NCBI GenBank assembly: GCA_021776675.1
Contig: JAJFFM010000214.1
Location: 1-34,000 of the forward strand
DNA length: 34,000 nucleotides
Reading direction: 5' to 3'
Origin: Robiginitomaculum sp.
GTDB taxonomy: Bacteria > Pseudomonadota > Alphaproteobacteria > Caulobacterales > Maricaulaceae
Part shown: positions 31,955 through 34,000 of the stretch, piece by piece
How the letters are laid out: each line of letters opens with the position of its first letter
How positions within the stretch are numbered: the first letter of the stretch is position 1
Program-made: the position numbers and the translations under genes
Notes under the pieces: generated by a model
What the model saw: only the letters and a program-made list of their open reading frames with translations
Databases searched by the model: none
Told to the model about the DNA's origin: nothing

Positions 31955-33112
31955 TTATTTACCACCAGCGTTTTTCAATGCCCGCTCATAAACGGCTAAT
32001 GTAGCGGATTTAAGGGCGGCGGCGGAATACTCTGTCTCTATGCGCTTACGCGCCGTCTTGGCGCGGGCCGCGTATTTGGTTTTAGGCAGAGCCAAAACCT
32101 TAGCTATTCCCTCCGCCAGTGCTTGACTATCGCTCGGTGTCACCAGATAGCCCCCTGCCCCGTCTATAATTGTCTCGCGCGCACCGCCGTGGTCGCTGGC
32201 CACGACCAGCCGTGCCATTGCCTGCGCTTCTGCCATAACCCGCCCAAAAGCTTCGGGATCAGTAGAGGCAGAAATCACCACATCCGCAGCCATGAGAGCC
32301 GCAGGCATAGAGCGGCTATGTCCGGCGAGGATGAGGCGGTTGCTAACACCGAGGGCTTCTGCTTTGGTTTCTATTTCTGCCACATAGTCGTCGCGCCCTT
32401 GCGCATCGCCGAGCAAAACCAGTACGGCTTTACCGCCAAGCAATTTAAGAGCTTCCACAGCTACCAACTGCCCTTTCCAGCGCGTTAACCGCCCCGGAAG
32501 CAGGATAGTCTTGTTGTCGCCAACTCCCCATTCTTGGCGTATGGCCGCAACATCCTTAACGGTCACCAATTTAGGATCAAACACTGACATATCGACGCCG
32601 CGCGGAATGACCACGATATTCCCCTCACCTTTACCTATGTCTACGCCGTGCTCTTTCAGGATATGGGCTTTGGTAAATTCTGAATTGGCGATGACAATAT
32701 CACCCTTGGCCATAACGGCATTGTATCTGCGTTTCAGCCCTGATTTCGCATTATAGATACCGTGATAGGTAGTGATAAACGGCGTATTGGTAGCTTTGGC
32801 CGCCGCCTTTGCCGGCCAAGCGGGTGCACGGGAACGCGCATGGACGATGTCTATTTTGTTGGTTTTGATAATGTCTATCAATGCTTTGGTGTTACCGCGA
32901 AGGGACATAGGGTTTTTACTGCCGACATTCAGCTTGTGCAGGATACCGCCTGCCGCCCGCAGTTCATCTTCTAACCGTCCACCGTTACAGACTACATGAG
33001 CACCATGCCCCGCCGCACCATGCCCAGCCTCGCTAAGCGCTTGCGCGACCTCAATCGTGGTGCGCTCAACCCCGCCTGCATTTAATTCCGGTAAGACTTG
33101 AAGAATGTTCAT
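31955..33112 (-). CDS. GT4-family glycosyltransferase
   Basis: The 385-residue GT-B enzyme has LQVLPELNAGGVERTTIEVA (UDP-sugar or acceptor domain), DIVHARSRAPAWPAKAAAK, ITTYHGIYNAKSGLKRRYN, then VIPRGVDMSVFDP, LLPGRLTRWKGQLVAVEAL and the donor motif STDPEAFGRVMAEAQAM, with the EX7E-type glutamates. It probably adds a sugar to LPS core or another glycan; being close to lipid A genes supports LPS, but the acceptor cannot be known from sequence. The N-terminal loop carries a duplicated GHGAA unit. It lies 142 bases upstream of infC on the same strand and is divergent from the hydrolase gene. Confidence 0.87.
   Translation of the reverse strand: MNILQVLPELNAGGVERTTIEVAQALSEAGHGAAGHGAHVVCNGGRLEDELRAAGGILHKLNVGSKNPMSLRGNTKALIDIIKTNKIDIVHARSRAPAWPAKAAAKATNTPFITTYHGIYNAKSGLKRRYNAVMAKGDIVIANSEFTKAHILKEHGVDIGKGEGNIVVIPRGVDMSVFDPKLVTVKDVAAIRQEWGVGDNKTILLPGRLTRWKGQLVAVEALKLLGGKAVLVLLGDAQGRDDYVAEIETKAEALGVSNRLILAGHSRSMPAALMAADVVISASTDPEAFGRVMAEAQAMARLVVASDHGGARETIIDGAGGYLVTPSDSQALAEGIAKVLALPKTKYAARAKTARKRIETEYSAAALKSATLAVYERALKNAGGK
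33000..33029 (-). repeat. 15-bp in-frame tandem duplication in the glycosyltransferase gene
   Basis: GCACCATGCCCCGCC (33000-33014) is followed directly by GCACCATGCCCAGCC (33015-33029), one base different. On the coding strand this adds five residues, giving AGHGAAGHGA in a loop where homologues normally have a single GH turn after the first helix. Confidence 0.88.
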
Positions 33113-33156
33113 AACTGCCTTTAAAATACGTCAGATAGTTTGGAAAGTCACAAATC

Positions 33157-33984
33157 ATGTCAAATGCGTATAAAGTAAAATATTTATTATCCCCTGCTCT
33201 TGTAGGGCCTGCATTTGGCGGGCTTGATAAAAACCAAATTGCTTATAAGCAAAGTGTTGGCGTAAAACCCGGCATCAAGCCCGGTATCAAACCCGGTATC
33301 ATATGGTGCGGTGGTCTGAAATCCGACATGGACGGCAGCAAGGCCAGCGCCTTGCACGCATGGGCAGATACACAAGGGCGCACATTTACGCGGTTCGATT
33401 ATTTTGGCCACGGTAAATCCAGCGGCAGGTTCAGGGACGGCACGATTTCGCGCTGGGCGGCGGATACGGTACAGGTTATCGACGAGCTGACCCCCACCCA
33501 AAAATATGGCCCACAAATCATCGTCGGCTCATCCATGGGTGGTTGGACTACACTCCTCGCCGCTCTCGCGCGCCCCGAGCGTATTCACGCCCTCGTCTTG
33601 CTCGCACCTGCGCCGGACTTTACCGAAAAATTAATGTGGGCAAATTTCGACGAAGAGATACGCAGCACCATAATGCAAGATGGTATCTATTATGAACCGT
33701 CCGATTACGACGAACCTTACGAGATCAGCCGCGAGCTGATTTTAGATGGCCGCAATAACCTGCTCTTGGACGCGCCCATAAACATCACATGCCCCGTGCA
33801 CATCATCCAAGGCATGAGGGACACAAGCGTCCCCTACGGACACGCCCAGAAAGTCGCAGATGCTCTGGTGAGCGAAGACGTCAAACTAACATTGGTAGAA
33901 AACGGCGACCACAGTTTGTCAGGCGCGGCGGATTTAGAGCGTTTGTTCGAGACCATTATTGCAATTTCTCATACCATAATTTAG
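33157..33984 (+). CDS. Alpha/beta hydrolase (ABHD10-like)
   Basis: The 275-residue protein has the alpha/beta-hydrolase plan: strand-loop IIWCGGLKSDMDGSKA, FDYFGHGKSSGRF, nucleophile elbow GSSMGGW, an acid in GMRDTSVPYGHA and a histidine in ENGDHSLSG. This layout resembles the ABHD10/palmitoyl-protein-thioesterase-like group found in alphaproteobacteria. The substrate is probably an ester or thioester but is not determined. There is no signal peptide. Three KPGI repeats lie in the N-terminal segment. The start is 44 bases from the divergent glycosyltransferase gene. Confidence 0.87.
   Translation: MSNAYKVKYLLSPALVGPAFGGLDKNQIAYKQSVGVKPGIKPGIKPGIIWCGGLKSDMDGSKASALHAWADTQGRTFTRFDYFGHGKSSGRFRDGTISRWAADTVQVIDELTPTQKYGPQIIVGSSMGGWTTLLAALARPERIHALVLLAPAPDFTEKLMWANFDEEIRSTIMQDGIYYEPSDYDEPYEISRELILDGRNNLLLDAPINITCPVHIIQGMRDTSVPYGHAQKVADALVSEDVKLTLVENGDHSLSGAADLERLFETIIAISHTII
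33265..33300 (+). repeat. 12-bp in-frame triple repeat in the hydrolase gene
   Basis: Three adjacent 12-base units (33265-33276, 33277-33288, 33289-33300) of the form AAACCCGGTATC, with changes at two third positions, encode KPGI three times just before the first core strand. Confidence 0.9.
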
Positions 33985-34000
33985 GCCAAACCCAAACAAC

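Overview
The window looks like a chromosomal segment of an alphaproteobacterium with moderate GC content, possibly a marine stalked/budding lineage such as Hyphomonadales/Maricaulales (family-level placement is a guess). The evidence is gene content and order: xseA followed by a DUF2093 gene and divergent from purD; a DUF4170 domain; TldE/PmbA next to a CysQ-type phosphatase, an MsbA-type exporter and a DUF374-waaA-lpxK-lpxL operon; zapE near mdh; and a CtpA-like tyrosine phosphatase homologue. Almost every base is coding. I see no tRNA, rRNA, CRISPR array, IS element or prophage.

Layout. 1-1774: C-terminal end of a CnoX/YbbN thioredoxin, a LON-substrate-domain protein, a Trm112-like protein and an AT-richer DUF6985-like gene. 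1835-1968: palindromic repeat. 1977-3589 (minus): a Spx/ArsC-like reductase and a UbiH/COQ6 hydroxylase. 3708-5372: RhlE-type RNA helicase. 5389-7993 (minus): exported amidohydrolase and purD. 8052-10932: xseA, DUF2093, an M23 peptidase and chorismate mutase in tight or overlapping order. 11069-11881: sdhB without its usual partners. 11916-14532 (minus): a possible small membrane protein, zapE, gtrA and a plsC-like gene. 14769-18363: mechanosensitive channel, palindromic repeat, terminator, mdh and two tandem GNAT acetyltransferases. 18373-19116 (minus): unrecognised protein. 19247-22897: FrnE-like DsbA, MAPEG protein, pmbA, and a cysQ-DUF4170 fusion. 22909-29693: lipid A/Kdo block (MsbA-type exporter, convergent phosphatase, then DUF374, waaA, lpxK, lpxL). 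29750-31204 (minus): accessory genes at a mosaic site. 31276-31812 (minus): infC starting at ATA. 31955-33112 (minus): GT4 glycosyltransferase. 33157-33984: alpha/beta hydrolase.

How the genes work together. The clearest module is outer-membrane lipid assembly: Kdo transfer (WaaA), lipid A 4'-phosphorylation (LpxK), late acylation (LpxL, DUF374), flipping (MsbA-type) and perhaps phosphate trimming (phosphatase). The rest is mostly housekeeping: purine synthesis, DNA repair, TCA cycle, ubiquinone synthesis and translation initiation.

Most interesting points. (1) Between lpxL and infC there is a chimeric scar in which a diverged infC 3' end is joined to a diverged lpxL 3' end. This implies that lpxL-X-infC segments were tandemly stacked and that the site collects cassettes. 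(2) A 24-bp tandem repeat spans the pmbA stop and cysQ start, repeating both the stop and the potential GTG start. (3) CysQ is fused in frame to DUF4170, yet DUF4170 keeps its own Shine-Dalgarno sequence and ATG. (4) infC has no canonical start codon. (5) Short in-frame tandem duplications recur across several unrelated genes.
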